This document shows positions 25,160 through 34,851 of a stretch of DNA of 64,000 bases, piece by piece. Source of the stretch: Streptomyces tirandamycinicus. Lineage in GTDB: Bacteria > Actinomycetota > Actinomycetes > Streptomycetales > Streptomycetaceae. Made by a program: the position numbers and the translations under genes. Within the stretch, counting starts at the first letter, position 1. Each line of letters begins with the position of its first letter. Under the pieces are notes generated by a model. That model ran no database searches and was not told where the DNA came from. It saw nothing but the letters and a program-made list of their open reading frames with translations. The stretch lies in contig NZ_CP029188.1 in the NCBI RefSeq assembly GCF_003097515.1, forward strand, positions 1,574,501 through 1,638,500. Reading direction: 5' to 3'.

Positions 25160-26221
25160 GTGCGTACCGACATCTTTGCCCGTCTGGACCGGGAGCCGGA
25201 GCCGCCGAAGATAGAGATCCCGCGGATGAGCCGCACCCGTCTCGCCCTCTTCGGCGGGACTTCGGCGTTCTATCTCGCGATCGTCGTCGCCGTGCTCATC
25301 TCGTCCTGGCTGGTGATCGTCGACTGGAAGGTCATGCTCTTCCGGCCGTATCAGCAGTGGCCCGAACTGCACGCGTTCCTGGACTACTTCGTGGTGCTCG
25401 GCCAGCGCGGCCCGACGGCCGTGATGGTCGCCGCCTGGCTCGGCTGGCGCTCGTGGCGGCAGCACACGCTGCGTCCGCTGCTGGTGCTGGGCGCCGCGCT
25501 GCTGCTGCTGAACACCACGGTGGGCGCGGTCAAGCTGGGCCTGGGCCGGCTGGGCCCCCACTACGCGACGCAGATCGGCTCCGCCGAACTCTTCGCCGGC
25601 GGCGATATATTCCCTTCCGGCCACACCGCCAATGCCGTCGTGACCTGGGGAATCCTCGCCTATCTGGCCACCACCCCGCGGGCCAGGCGGTATCTGTCGG
25701 CCCTGTCCGCCGTGGTCGCCCTGGGCGTGGGACTGACGACCGTCTACCTCGGTACGCACTGGCTCAGCGACGTGCTGCTGGGCTGGGCCGCCGGGCTGCT
25801 GATCCTGCTCGCCCTGCCGTGGTGCGAGCCGCTCATCGGGCGCGTCGAGGACGCCATCCTCTCGCTGCGCGACCGGCTGCGCGCCCGCCGTCTGCCGGTG
25901 CCGTCGCTGCCCGTGGCCTCCGGCGGCCCCCGGCCCGCCATATACCCGCAGCGGCTGCCCGCCGAGAACGGCGGGGAGCCGGTGCGCCACCCGGTGGGCG
26001 CGACGAGCGCCGCCCGTGGGGCGGCGCGGAGCACCGTCGGCAGCGCGGTGGCACCGGCCGGGCAGAAGCCGGCCGGTACGCCGGGCGCGCAGGGCGTGGC
26101 CGCGCCCGCCCGGCACGGGGCGCCCCGTACCTACGCGGTGGCGCGGTCGCCGCACGCGCCCTGGACCCCCGCTCCGGCCGGGAGCAGACGCCCGCCCCGG
26201 TCGCGGCCGTCGGGCGGCTGA
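25160..26221 (+). CDS. PAP2-family membrane phosphatase
   Basis: Lipid or isoprenoid phosphatase of the PAP2 superfamily, 353 aa. Five to six helices between residues 28 and 230. Active-site motifs: KLGLGRLGP (a shortened KX6RP-like motif, without the canonical Pro right after Arg), PSGHT (residues about 153-157) and GTHWLSDVLLGW (S-R/W-xxxxH-xxxD type; His and Asp present). The C-terminal 110 residues are a basic Pro/Ala-rich cytoplasmic tail. GTG 25160 is the only sensible start. A strong hairpin follows the stop. Confidence 0.88.
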   Translation: MRTDIFARLDREPEPPKIEIPRMSRTRLALFGGTSAFYLAIVVAVLISSWLVIVDWKVMLFRPYQQWPELHAFLDYFVVLGQRGPTAVMVAAWLGWRSWRQHTLRPLLVLGAALLLLNTTVGAVKLGLGRLGPHYATQIGSAELFAGGDIFPSGHTANAVVTWGILAYLATTPRARRYLSALSAVVALGVGLTTVYLGTHWLSDVLLGWAAGLLILLALPWCEPLIGRVEDAILSLRDRLRARRLPVPSLPVASGGPRPAIYPQRLPAENGGEPVRHPVGATSAARGAARSTVGSAVAPAGQKPAGTPGAQGVAAPARHGAPRTYAVARSPHAPWTPAPAGSRRPPRSRPSGG

Positions 26222-26250
26222 CGGGCCGCGAGGCCGCGGCGGCGGACACA

Positions 26251-26290
26251 CATGGCGAGGGCCCCGACCGAGGTCGGGGCCCTCGCCATG
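26251..26290. terminator. Bidirectional terminator between PAP2 and I78 genes
   Basis: Perfect 18-bp inverted repeat (26251-26268 with 26273-26290) and loop CGAG, between the convergent PAP2 and I78 genes. One of the strongest hairpins in the window. Confidence 0.85.
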
Positions 26291-26417
26291 TCCGGGGGGA
26301 TTCCGGGCCGCTGCAGGGCTGCTTCCGGGCCGCCTCGGGCCGGCCGGGTGGACTGCCGGACCGCTGCAGGGCCACTGCAGGGCTTCTTCCGGGCCGCACC
26401 GCCCGTGGTCGGTACGG

Positions 26418-26633
26418 TCAGCCCGTCCAGCAGCGCACGACCGTGCCGTGGTCGACCTCGAAGTTCAGCCGGCCCTCCAGGTACTCCATGGTGATGACGG
26501 AGCCGGGCGGAAGCGATCTGACGGTGGTCCAGCCGCGGCCGCGGGCGCGGCTCTCGGCCTGGTCGGCGTCGAGGCCGACATAGGTCTCCGGGGCGTCGTC
26601 CGGCTGTCCTTCGGGGATCGGTGTCGGTGCCAT
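26418..26633 (-). CDS. I78-family peptidase inhibitor
   Basis: Small protein of the I78 (Aspergillus elastase inhibitor-like) family, 71 aa. The family core is visible: GLDADQAESRARGRGW, then VRSLPPGSVITMEYLEGRLN and the C-terminal VVRCWTG. Members bind serine proteases; no signal peptide is evident, so it may act inside the cell, possibly against the strain's own proteases (inference). ATG 26633 has GGTGA at five bases. Confidence 0.85.
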   Translation of the reverse strand: MAPTPIPEGQPDDAPETYVGLDADQAESRARGRGWTTVRSLPPGSVITMEYLEGRLNFEVDHGTVVRCWTG

Positions 26634-27235
26634 GGGAATCACCGTAGGCGGCAGCGGACGGTGACGGAAGGCCGGCCCGCGACCGGCGCAAAACAGTCCG
26701 GATGAGCGGGATCGCAAGTGCTCTTCCGTCCCACATACCCCACCGGTCACACTTCTGTCACAGGTTCACGACAGGCGTTTAGCAGGCCGCCGGGCATCGG
26801 CGCAGGTAATCCGGGGCGTTCGCACAGGAATTCACCCCGAATTCCGGGAACGCCGCCGCACCTCCCCGCCCGGGGCCGCGAACGATTTCCGGCGCGTGTT
26901 TCCCCCGCCGCCCGTACCGCATCAATTCATCACGCCTTATAAACGTCCTACTTCTGGACGAACCGGAAATACGTCCGGCCCGGTTCGAGTGGCTTCCCGG
27001 CGGCTTACGGACGGGTTCGGGACGAGTTCAGCAGGGCCTCAGGACGAGGCCGGGAGGGCTTCCGGTCGGCATCCGGTCGGCTTCGGGACGAGTTCGGGAC
27101 GGCTTCCGGGCAGAGCCGTGAGGGCTCCGAACCCACCGGCGGCTCACCCATGCGCGTATCGTCCATGCGCGTATCGCGCGCGCCCCGCCCCGTGTCCGAC
27201 CGGCCGGTGCGGACCCCCGTGGCTAGCATCGGCCC
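26634..27235. other. Intergenic region upstream of ctaD, no gene seen
   Basis: About 600 bp, less GC-rich around 26690-26790 and 26920-26960 than the genes beside it. Direct repeats: ccatgcgcgtatcg twice near 27148-27175, and gcttcgggacgagttcggga-like copies at 27000-27110. TAGCAT at about 27222-27227, nine bases before ctaD, could be a -10 for a leaderless message. No ORF with a recognisable product. Confidence 0.4.
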
Positions 27236-28960
27236 ATGGGCACGGACACCGCCGAGGCCTCCGCCTCACCGGCGCCGGTGCGCCGGCCTGGCCGGGTGGT
27301 CGTGGACTGGCTGACGACCACCGACCACAAGAAGATCGGGCACCTCTATCTCGTCACGTCGTTCGTCTTCTTCCTGATCGCCGGACTGATGGCGATGGTG
27401 ATGCGGGCGGAGCTGGCCCGCCCCGGGCTCCAGATCATGACCAACCAGTCGTTCAACCAGGCGTTCACCCTGCACGGCACGATCATGCTGCTGCTCTTCG
27501 CCACCCCCACCTTCGCCGGCTTCGCCAACGAGATCGTGCCGCTCCAGATCGGCGCCCCGGACGTCGCCTTCCCCCGGCTCAACATGCTCTCGTACTGGCT
27601 GTTCCTCTTCGGCGGGCTGATGGTGCTGGGGTCGCTGCTGGTGCCGTCCGGCCCCGCCGCCTTCGGCTGGACCGCGTACGCGCCGCTCAACAGCCTGGAC
27701 CGCTCCCCCGGTGTCGGCATCGACCTGTGGATCATGGGCCTCGCCCTGTCCGGCTTCGGCACGATCCTCACGTCGGTGAACTTCCTCGCGACGATCATCG
27801 GGATGCGGGCGCCGGGCATGACGATGTTCCGTATGCCGATCTTCACCTGGAACATCCTCTTCACCACGATCCTGGTGCTGGCGGCGTTCCCGGTGCTCGC
27901 CGCCGCGCTGCTGGTGCTGGAGTCCGACCGGCGGTTCGGCTCGGTGGTCTTCGCGTCGGGCAACGGCGGCGCGCTGCTGTGGCAGCACCTGTTCTGGTTC
28001 TTCGGCCACCCCGAGGTCTACATCATCGCGCTGCCGTTCTTCGGCATCGTCACGGAGATCATCCCGGTCTTCTCCCGGAAACCGGTCTTCGGCTATCTGA
28101 CCCTCGTCGGCGCCACCATGGCGATCACCGGCCTCTCGTTGGTGGTGTGGGCCCACCACATGTTCGCCACCGGTGCCGTGCTGCTGCCCTTCTTCTCCCT
28201 GCTGTCGTTCCTCATCGCCGTGCCGACCGGGGTGAAGTTCTTCAACTGGACCGGCACGATGCTCAGGGGCTCGCTGTCGTTCGAGACGCCGATGCTGTGG
28301 GCGGTCGGCTTCCTGGTGTCGTTCCTCCTCGGCGGGCTGACCGGCGTCATCATCGCCTCGCCGCCGATGGACTTCCATGTGACCGACTCGTACTTCATCG
28401 TGGCCCACTTCCACTACACGGTGTTCGGCACGGTCGTCTTCGCGATGTTCGCCGGCTTCTACTTCTGGTGGCCGAAGTTCACCGGCAAGCTCCTCGACGA
28501 GCGCATCGGGAAGATCCACTTCTGGACGCTCTTCCTCGGCTTCCAGGCCACCTTCCTGGTCCAGCACTGGCTGGGGGCCGAGGGGATGCCCCGGCGGTAC
28601 GCCGACTACCTCGCCGCCGACGGCTTCACCACGCTGAACACCGTGTCCACCATCGGCGCCTTCCTGCTGGGCGCGTCCACGCTGCCGTTCCTCTACAACG
28701 TGTGGAAGACCCAGAAGTACGCCGGCAAGGTCACCGTCGACGACCCGTGGGGGTTCGGCCGGTCGCTGGAGTGGGCGACGTCCTGTCCGCCGCCGCGGCA
28801 CAACTTCACCACCCTTCCGCGGGTGCGCTCGGAGTCGCCCGCGTTCGATCTGCACCATCCGGAGTTCGCGCCGCTGCGTCCGGCGGTGCCGGAGTCCCCT
28901 CACGACGACGTCGCCCGGAGGCGTCCACGGCCCGGCCCAGCCGGTCCCGGACCGTCCTGA
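27236..28960 (+). CDS. ctaD: Cytochrome c oxidase subunit I (aa3-type), stand-alone copy
   Basis: Haem-copper oxidase subunit I: binds haem a, haem a3 and CuB, and reduces O2 while pumping protons. 574 aa, 12 helices. Haem/CuB ligands: His in [19 protein letters not shown] (His and the crosslinked Tyr), the His pair in WAHHMFATG, and [10 protein letters not shown]-terminal [14 protein letters not shown] is typical. No ctaC, ctaE or qcr genes are nearby, so this is an extra copy outside the main oxidase cluster (assumed present elsewhere). The last 50 residues overlap the 3' end of the convergent WYL gene by 155 bp. No good ribosome site before ATG 27236. Confidence 0.95.
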   Translation: MGTDTAEASASPAPVRRPGRVVVDWLTTTDHKKIGHLYLVTSFVFFLIAGLMAMVMRAELARPGLQIMTNQSFNQAFTLHGTIMLLLFATPTFAGFANEIVPLQIGAPDVAFPRLNMLSYWLFLFGGLMVLGSLLVPSGPAAFGWTAYAPLNSLDRSPGVGIDLWIMGLALSGFGTILTSVNFLATIIGMRAPGMTMFRMPIFTWNILFTTILVLAAFPVLAAALLVLESDRRFGSVVFASGNGGALLWQHLFWFFGHPEVYIIALPFFGIVTEIIPVFSRKPVFGYLTLVGATMAITGLSLVVWAHHMFATGAVLLPFFSLLSFLIAVPTGVKFFNWTGTMLRGSLSFETPMLWAVGFLVSFLLGGLTGVIIASPPMDFHVTDSYFIVAHFHYTVFGTVVFAMFAGFYFWWPKFTGKLLDERIGKIHFWTLFLGFQATFLVQHWLGAEGMPRRYADYLAADGFTTLNTVSTIGAFLLGASTLPFLYNVWKTQKYAGKVTVDDPWGFGRSLEWATSCPPPRHNFTTLPRVRSESPAFDLHHPEFAPLRPAVPESPHDDVARRRPRPGPAGPGPS

Positions 28961-29876
28961 CGTGCTCGGTCAGCTCCGCCGGCTCGACCACCTCGAAGTC
29001 GAAGCCGAGCAGCGCGATGTGAAGGACCATCACCTCCAGGCTCCCGGCGCCGGTGCGCAGCAGACAGCTGCCGGGCCCCTCCGGCTCCAGCACCCCGGCG
29101 GACGGTGACACCACCGCGGCCGCGCGCTCGACGGGTACCAGCAGCCTCACCACCGCCCGCTCCGCGTACGTCGCCGTCGACACGCCCCGGGACACATAGG
29201 CGGCGAGGTCCTCGGCGGGCGGGGTGCGCGGCGGGACACGCGGTCCGTGCGGCGGCGTGGGCGTGACCCGGTCGACGCGGAAGGTACGCCAGTCGTCGCG
29301 GTCCACGTCCCAGGCGACGAGGTACCAGCGGCGCTCGGAGCAGACGAGCCGATGGGGGTCGGCCGTCCGGCGGCCCGCCGAGCCGTGGTGGTCGCGGTAC
29401 TCGAAACGCAGCCGCTCGCCGTCGCGGCAGGCGTTCGCCAGCTCGGTCAGCACGGCGGGATCCACCTGGTCGCGCGGGGCGCGCAGCATCGGCACCGTGA
29501 AGGCGGTGAGCGCGCCGATCCGGCGGCGCAGCCGGTGGGGCAGCACCTGCTCGAGCTTCGCCAGGGCGCGCAGCGAGGTCTCCCCGATGCCCTCGACGCC
29601 GTGCCCCGCTGCGGTGCGCAGCCCGACCGCGACGGCGACGGCCTCCTCGTCGTCGAGCAGCAGGGGCGGCAACTCGGCGCCGGCGCCGAGCCGGTAGCCG
29701 CCGCCGGTGCCGGGGCTCGCGTCGACCGGGTAGCCGAGCTCGCGCAGCCGGTCGACGTCCCGCCGCACGGTGCGGGGGGTGACGCCCAGGCGGTCGGCGA
29801 GCTCGGGCCCCGACCATTCGCGGTGGGCCTGCAACAGGGACAGCAGGCGCAGCAGGCGCGCCGAGGTCTCCAGCAT
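28806..29876 (-). CDS. WYL-domain transcriptional regulator (YafY type)
   Basis: 356-aa DNA-binding regulator. N-terminal DeoR-like winged helix ([20 protein letters not shown] ... [18 protein letters not shown]), then a WYL ligand-sensing domain ([21 protein letters not shown]) and the WCX C-terminal region ending near [13 protein letters not shown] proteins often sense single-stranded DNA, nucleotides or other small ligands; the target is unknown. The 3' end overlaps ctaD by 155 bp on the opposite strand. ATG 29876 lies next to a 20-bp tandem repeat array. Confidence 0.88.
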   Translation of the reverse strand: MLETSARLLRLLSLLQAHREWSGPELADRLGVTPRTVRRDVDRLRELGYPVDASPGTGGGYRLGAGAELPPLLLDDEEAVAVAVGLRTAAGHGVEGIGETSLRALAKLEQVLPHRLRRRIGALTAFTVPMLRAPRDQVDPAVLTELANACRDGERLRFEYRDHHGSAGRRTADPHRLVCSERRWYLVAWDVDRDDWRTFRVDRVTPTPPHGPRVPPRTPPAEDLAAYVSRGVSTATYAERAVVRLLVPVERAAAVVSPSAGVLEPEGPGSCLLRTGAGSLEVMVLHIALLGFDFEVVEPAELTEHVRTVRDRLGRAVDASGRRRREGTPAPPDAAARTPDGADRTRATPSAPAEGW

Positions 29877-29893
29877 GCGGACGATTGTGCCTT

Positions 29894-29973
29894 CGAACGC
29901 CGAGCAACGCCGCCGAACGACCAGGAACGCCGTCGAACGACCAGGAACGCCGTCGAGCGCTCGGCAACGCCCG
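29894..29973. repeat. 20-bp tandem repeat x4 upstream of the WYL gene
   Basis: Units of 20 bp of the form cgaacgaccaggaacgccgt: 29914-29933 and 29934-29953 are identical; 29894-29913 and 29954-29973 are diverged. A triplet of gggagggtc follows at about 30009-30035. Lies 18 bp upstream of the WYL start, where its promoter should be. Confidence 0.75.
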
Positions 29974-30064
29974 GGAACACCGTCGAACGCCTACAGCCGC
30001 CGTCCTGGTCGGGAGGGTCGGGAGGGTCGGGAGGTTCCGGGGCGGCGTGCCCCGCCGGGGGCGT

Positions 30065-31348
30065 TCACACCGCCCCTCGCCCGCGGATGACGCCTGCCGC
30101 CCGGTACCGCAGCGCGTACGCCGCGTCGAGGACGGAGCCGCGGGAACGGTGCACCGCGTCCCGGAGCACCGAGCGGGAGCGGCGCCGCCCGCCCCGGGCG
30201 GCCAGCTCGGCGAACAGGGCCTCGTGGCGCTCGGCGATCCGCGCCGGGTCGAACCGCCGGGACGCCTTCAGCGCCGCCGCCCCGGCGCTGCGCCGCAGCC
30301 GGTCGTCGTTGATCAGGGCGAGCAGGGCGCCGGCGACCGCGCCCTCGTCGCCGACGGGCACCAGCAGCCCGTCGACGCCGTCCTCGATGATCTCGCGCGG
30401 CCCGTGCGGGCAGTCGGTGGAGACGACGGGCAGTCCGCAGCGCATCGCCTCCACGATCGTCATGCCGAACGACTCCCGGTCCGAGGTGACCGCGGCGATG
30501 GAGCCCCTGACCCACTCCGGCTCCAGCGGATGGACCGGCCCCATGAGGAAGACGTGGTCGTGCAGACCGAGCCGGGCGATCAGGGCCTGCAGCGCGCCGC
30601 GCTCGTCGCCGGTCGCGTCGCCCCCTCCGTAGATCCGCAGCCGCCAGTCGGGGCGCGCCGCGACGACCCTGGCGAACGCGCCGACCAGCAGGTCGTAGCG
30701 CTTGACCCGGAGCAGCCGGCCGGCCGCGACGACCCACCGGCTGTCCGCGTCCGCTGGGGCGACGGCCGGCGCGGGCACGGCGTTGGGTACGGCCTCGATC
30801 CGGACGTCCGGCAGCCTCAGGCGCGTCCGGTAGGCCCGGGCGTCGGCCTCGGTGACGGTGGTGACCGCGTCGAGCAGGGCGTACCGGTGGGCGATCTCGC
30901 GGCGCAGGCGGTAGCCGTGGCTGTCCAGGGTCAGATGCTCCTGGCCGACCCGGACCGGGCCGCGGGGGGCCTGGCGGGCGATGTGGACGTTGAGGCCGGG
31001 GCGGGTACCGATCACGACGTCCGCCTCCAGGGACTTCAGATGGGCGCCGATGCGCGCGTCGGTGAGGCGGCTGTACTGCTTCCAGCGTCCGTCGCCGCGC
31101 GGGAACACCCGGGCCGGCCGGGTGTAGCCGGGGTCGGTCCCGTCGTACGTGGGGCTGCCCTGGCGCAGGTCGAGGAGGTGACGCAGGGTCACGCCCGGCG
31201 GTGCGCCCAGGGCCGGTTCCGGGCGGTGGCGGAAGACCGACACGATCTCCACGTCGTGCCGCTCGGCGAGGGTGCCGGCGAGGGTGAACGTGGTGCGGAT
31301 GGTCCCGCCGATTCCGTAGGCGTTGTGGAGCAGGAACGAGATGTGCAT
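30065..31348 (-). CDS. Glycosyltransferase family 4
   Basis: GT-B retaining glycosyltransferase, 427 aa. The N-lobe begins MHISFLLHNAYGIGGTIRTT (GGT glycine loop). The C-lobe carries VVAAGRLLRVKRYDLLVGAF, LRIYGGG and the donor-binding SDRESFGMTIVEAMRCGLPVV (E-x7-E type), then TDCPHGPREII. Sugar donor and acceptor are unknown; this GT4 subtype often glycosylates wall or surface polymers (family knowledge). AGGAG nine bases before ATG 31348. A decamer repeat array occupies the 31-111 bp upstream. Confidence 0.88.
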   Translation of the reverse strand: MHISFLLHNAYGIGGTIRTTFTLAGTLAERHDVEIVSVFRHRPEPALGAPPGVTLRHLLDLRQGSPTYDGTDPGYTRPARVFPRGDGRWKQYSRLTDARIGAHLKSLEADVVIGTRPGLNVHIARQAPRGPVRVGQEHLTLDSHGYRLRREIAHRYALLDAVTTVTEADARAYRTRLRLPDVRIEAVPNAVPAPAVAPADADSRWVVAAGRLLRVKRYDLLVGAFARVVAARPDWRLRIYGGGDATGDERGALQALIARLGLHDHVFLMGPVHPLEPEWVRGSIAAVTSDRESFGMTIVEAMRCGLPVVSTDCPHGPREIIEDGVDGLLVPVGDEGAVAGALLALINDDRLRRSAGAAALKASRRFDPARIAERHEALFAELAARGGRRRSRSVLRDAVHRSRGSVLDAAYALRYRAAGVIRGRGAV

Positions 31349-31859
31349 GCGATGCCGCTCCTGGTGGTTCCGTTGCGGTTCACGGTGGGTTCACAGCCGT
31401 TCACAGCTGTTCACAGTGTTTTACGGCGGTTCACGGCGGTTCACGGCGGTTCACGGCGGTCGGGACGGGATGTCGCCGGGTGCGCGGGGCGGGATGTCGC
31501 CGGGTGCGGGGATCGGGGCTCGGGGCTCGGGGCGGCCGTGGGCGGAGGGTGATCGCCCCCGTCATGTCCCCACTGTGGGCGATCCGGCCGCTCCCGTCCT
31601 GTCGGCATGCCGTCGCCGGGCCCGGCGTGTCGCCGGGTGACCGGGGCCCGTCCTCGCGGTGCCGATGTGCCGCGGCACCCGGACACCGCGGTGTCGAGAT
31701 ATCGAGATGTCGAGGTGTCGTTGTATCGATGTGTCTCTGTGCCGTTCTGTCGGCCCGGCACCGCCGTGGCGTGACTCTTGCCCCGCCTCTCCCGTTGTGC
31801 TCTTCGCGAGCCGGGAACCGCCCGGCGCACCACCACGCACCGAGTCCGAGGAGCAACCC
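31349..31859. other. Divergent repeat-rich intergenic region
   Basis: 511 bp between the glycosyltransferase and the protein at 31860. It contains three repeat blocks: eight 10-bp units (31379-31459), two copies of cgggatgtcgccgggtgcg (31467-31510), and an 8-9-bp degenerate repeat of (a/g)tgtcga-type units at about 31690-31735 (gtgtcgagatatcgagat...). No gene seen. Confidence 0.6.
31379..31459. repeat. 10-bp tandem repeat x8 (TTCACGGCGG family)
   Basis: Eight units in direct orientation, starting at 31379 (11 bp), 31390, 31400, 31410, 31420, 31430, 31440 and 31450. The last three are identical TTCACGGCGG. The 10-bp period means all copies face the same side of the DNA helix. Upstream of the glycosyltransferase start. 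Confidence 0.85.
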
Positions 31860-32678
31860 GTGCCGCGCATGCTCGACGTCAGCGAGGACGTACGCGCCGA
31901 GATCGGCGACGAAGAAGCCGACCGGCTGCTCGCGGGCGAGAACGCCCCGGGCAGCTACGACTGCACCTCCTGCCGCACCCCGGGCGACTCCGACCAGGAG
32001 CGGACCAGCACCGTGCTGTTCGTCGGGGAGGAGACCGCCGTCCTCGCCTTCGCCCATGCCAGCTGCATCCCCTCCCAGGTCGTCCAGGTCGCCGAGGAGC
32101 AGCTCAAGGGGGCCGTCCGCTCCATCACCGGCGAGGCCGCCGCCCCGGTGGCCCAGCAGCAGTCCGTCCACCCGGGCCACGGTGTGCCCGCCGCTCCGCA
32201 GCAGCAGGCGGTGCTCGGGGTGACCAGCGGCCTGGTCCTGATCGGCGACGAGCTGCACCCCGCGCTCGTCGTGGAGCCGACCGCCCCGATCGCCCGCCCC
32301 GGCAGCCTCGGGGAGGGCGGCGACGACTTCCTGCCGCTGCTGATCGAGCAGGGCTTCCTGCCGGTCTCCACGGTCGACCAGCTGCCCCCCTCGCTGCACG
32401 GCTGGTCGGTGCTACTCGCCATGGGGCAGCTGCACGCCGTGCTGCAGCCGGGCACCGGCGGGAGCGGCCAGGTCGCGTGGTGGCAGGCCCACCAGCCGCT
32501 GCAGGTCACCGACGGCTGGCGCACCGCGGCCAACCGGTCTCACAAGGTCCTGGTCTTCGCCGCCCCGGTCGGCTCGATCGGCCAGCAGCCGCGCGAGGAC
32601 CTGCTCCGTGACGCGCTCGACAAGGCCGCCGCGAACGGCAGGCTGGTCGCCGCCGCGATGCCGCTCGCGGGCACCTGA
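31860..32678 (+). CDS. Conserved hypothetical protein with a CxxC motif
   Basis: 272 aa, not recognised beyond a Streptomyces-type conserved protein. No signal peptide or membrane helices. DVSEDVRAEIGDEEADRLL is followed by SYDCTSCRTPGDSD (CxxC, a possible zinc knuckle) and VLFVGEETAVLAFAHASCIPSQ. The second half (GLVLIGDELHPALVVEPTA ... GWSVLLAMGQLHAVLQP) looks like a compact alpha/beta domain, ending with VAAAMPLAGT. GTG 31860 has GAGGAG at six bases. The location upstream of der fits the core order. Confidence 0.75.
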   Translation: MPRMLDVSEDVRAEIGDEEADRLLAGENAPGSYDCTSCRTPGDSDQERTSTVLFVGEETAVLAFAHASCIPSQVVQVAEEQLKGAVRSITGEAAAPVAQQQSVHPGHGVPAAPQQQAVLGVTSGLVLIGDELHPALVVEPTAPIARPGSLGEGGDDFLPLLIEQGFLPVSTVDQLPPSLHGWSVLLAMGQLHAVLQPGTGGSGQVAWWQAHQPLQVTDGWRTAANRSHKVLVFAAPVGSIGQQPREDLLRDALDKAAANGRLVAAAMPLAGT

Positions 32679-32805
32679 CGGCCACGGGTCCGCGGCCGCC
32701 GGGTGGCCGGAAGCGCTCCCCGGTGTGCGCCCCCCGTACCCCCGCCGAACTGCGTTTTCCGGGACAGGACCGCATCCGACGGACATCGGGGTCGTTGGCC
32801 TCTAT

Positions 32806-33099
32806 GTGCACACAGACGACCCCATCCGCCGGCCGTACGAGAGCCGGAACGCCTCGGCCACCCCGATCTACGACACGCTGTACTCCGAGTACCGGAGGGC
32901 CTTCCGGGCACTGCCCGGTGACCGTACGGGCGAGGAGGACCTCACCTTCAAGGGATTCGGAACCGGGCTGAACGGCGATGGCGCCGGTCCGGGCGCCGTG
33001 GCCGTGGGCCGGTTCAGCCCCTGGCCGGCCGGTATCCGGCAGCACGCCGGAGGGCTTCACGCCCGCGCGCTGCCGCCCGCACCCCGCAGGGGGCTGTGA
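32806..33099 (+). CDS. Small hypothetical protein
   Basis: 97 aa from GTG 32806. The first half, HTDDPIRRPYESRNASATPI followed by YDTLYSEYRRAFRALPGD, has ordinary amino-acid composition and reads like a short Streptomyces protein I have seen upstream of der. The second half is low complexity. No clear ribosome site, so the start may be wrong. Followed directly by a 29-bp hairpin. Confidence 0.6.
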   Translation: MHTDDPIRRPYESRNASATPIYDTLYSEYRRAFRALPGDRTGEEDLTFKGFGTGLNGDGAGPGAVAVGRFSPWPAGIRQHAGGLHARALPPAPRRGL

Positions 33100-33101
33100 G
33101 G

Positions 33102-33165
33102 GACGGCGGTACGGGAACGGCCGGGACGCAACTGACTGCGTCCCGGCCGTTCCCGTACCGCCGTC
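33102..33165. terminator. 29-bp perfect hairpin between the small ORF and der
   Basis: Arms 33102-33130 and 33137-33165 are perfectly complementary (29 bp) around the 6-base loop ACTGAC. Two bases after the upstream stop and 164 bp after the der stop on the other strand, so it can serve both convergent transcripts. A partial copy of the right arm (gtaccgccgtctt) follows. Confidence 0.85.
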
Positions 33166-33329
33166 TTCTCGTACCGCCGTCTTCCCGTACGGCCCGTCCC
33201 GTACGCCGCCCCGTTCCGGGCGCCGCGCCCGTCCCGTAACGCCGTGGCGCCGTCCCGCCGGGGCCGTACGCGAGACGCGCCCCTCGCGCCCTACTTCCTC
33301 GCCCTGCGTCGTGGCCCCGCTTCTTGGCC

Positions 33330-34778
33330 CTACTTCTTCCTGGACCGCTTCTCGCGCACCCGCACGGAGATGTGGATCGGGGTGCCCTCGAAGCCGAACT
33401 CCTCACGCAGCCTGCGCTCCACGAAGCGGCGGTAGCCGTGCTCCAGGAAGCCGGAGGCGAAGAGCACGAAACGCGGCGGCTTCGTGCCCGCCTGCGTACC
33501 GAACAGGATGCGGGGCTGCTTGCCGCCCCGGATCGGGTGGGGGTGGGCCGAGACCAGCTCGCCGAGGAAGGCGTTGAGCCGGCCGGTCGGCACCCGGGTC
33601 TCCCAGCCCGCCAGCGCCGTCTCGATCGCCGGGACCAGCTTCTCCATGTGGCGGCCGGTGCGGGCCGAGACGTTCACCCGGGGCGCCCAGGAGACCTGCT
33701 GCATCTCGGTCTCGATCTCGCGCTCCAGGTAGTAGCGGCGCTCCTCGTCGAGGGAGTCCCACTTGTTGTACGCGATGACGAGGGCGCGGCCCGCCTCGAC
33801 GGCCATGGTGATGATCCGCTGGTCCTGGACGGAGATGGACTCGCTGGTGTCGATCAGTACGACGGCGACCTCGGCCTTCTCGACGGCGGCCGCGGTGCGC
33901 AGCGAGGCGTAGTAGTCCGCGCCCTCCTGGAGGTGGACGCGCTTGCGGATACCGGCGGTGTCCACGAACTTCCAGGTGGTGCCGCCGAGTTCGATGAGCT
34001 CGTCGACCGGGTCTCGGGTGGTGCCGGCCGTCGCGTCGACGACGACCCGCTCCTCGCCGGCGACCTTGTTCAGCAGGGAGGACTTGCCGACGTTGGGGCG
34101 GCCGATGAGAGCGATGCGGCGCGGCCCGCCGACCGTGGCACCGAAGGTCTGCGCGGGTGCGTCGGGGAGGGCCTTGAGGACCTCGTCGAGCAGGTCGCCG
34201 GTGCCCCGGCCGTGCAGGGCGGACACCGGGAACGGCTCGCCGAGACCGAGCGACCAGAGCATGGCCGCGTCCGCCTCGCCCGAGGGGCCGTCGACCTTGT
34301 TGGCCGCGAGGACGACCGGCTTCCCCGCCCGGCGCAGCAGCTTCACGACGGCCTCGTCCGTGTCGGTGGCGCCGACGGTGGCGTCCACGACGAAGACGAC
34401 GGCGTCGGCGGCCTCGATGGCGAACTCGGCCTGGGCCGCCACGGAGGCGTCGATACCGAGGACGTCCTGCTCCCAGCCGCCGGTGTCGACGACCTTGAAG
34501 CGGCGGCCCGCCCACTCGGCCTCGTAGGTGACGCGGTCGCGGGTGACGCCGGGCTTGTCCTCGACGACGGCCTCACGGCGGCCGATCATCCGGTTCACCA
34601 GGGTCGACTTGCCGACGTTCGGGCGGCCGACGACGGCGAGGACGGGCAGCGGGCCGTGGCCCGCCTCCTCGATGGCGCCTTCGACGTCCTCGAGGTCGAA
34701 GCCCTCCTCCGCGGCGAGCTCCATGAACTCCGCGTACTCGGTGTCGCCGAGTGCCCCGTGGTCGTGCTGGTCGTTCAT
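33330..34778 (-). CDS. der: Ribosome assembly GTPase Der (EngA)
   Basis: Double GTPase for 50S subunit maturation, 482 aa. First G domain: [16 protein letters not shown] (about residue 55), [19 protein letters not shown]. Second: [29 protein letters not shown] and YNKWDSL. C-terminal KH-like domain ending in a basic EKRSRKK tail. The acidic N-terminal extension ([20 protein letters not shown]) is usual in actinobacteria. ATG 34778 with GAGGA upstream. Downstream of plsC-cmk in the same direction. Confidence 0.97.
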   Translation of the reverse strand: MNDQHDHGALGDTEYAEFMELAAEEGFDLEDVEGAIEEAGHGPLPVLAVVGRPNVGKSTLVNRMIGRREAVVEDKPGVTRDRVTYEAEWAGRRFKVVDTGGWEQDVLGIDASVAAQAEFAIEAADAVVFVVDATVGATDTDEAVVKLLRRAGKPVVLAANKVDGPSGEADAAMLWSLGLGEPFPVSALHGRGTGDLLDEVLKALPDAPAQTFGATVGGPRRIALIGRPNVGKSSLLNKVAGEERVVVDATAGTTRDPVDELIELGGTTWKFVDTAGIRKRVHLQEGADYYASLRTAAAVEKAEVAVVLIDTSESISVQDQRIITMAVEAGRALVIAYNKWDSLDEERRYYLEREIETEMQQVSWAPRVNVSARTGRHMEKLVPAIETALAGWETRVPTGRLNAFLGELVSAHPHPIRGGKQPRILFGTQAGTKPPRFVLFASGFLEHGYRRFVERRLREEFGFEGTPIHISVRVREKRSRKK

Positions 34779-34851
34779 GAAGTCCGTTCCTCGTTCATTC
34801 GTGGTCGGTGGGCCGGGCCCGTGCGGCCGGGGCCCACTACTGGAGTCTCGC

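Noticed and set aside
26975..27000. Possible tRNA T-arm (ggttcga)
   Set aside because: No acceptor stem, D-arm or anticodon arm can be drawn around it.
31379..31459. CRISPR array
   Set aside because: Units are adjacent without spacers and only 10 bp long; no cas genes. The same applies to the other tandem arrays.
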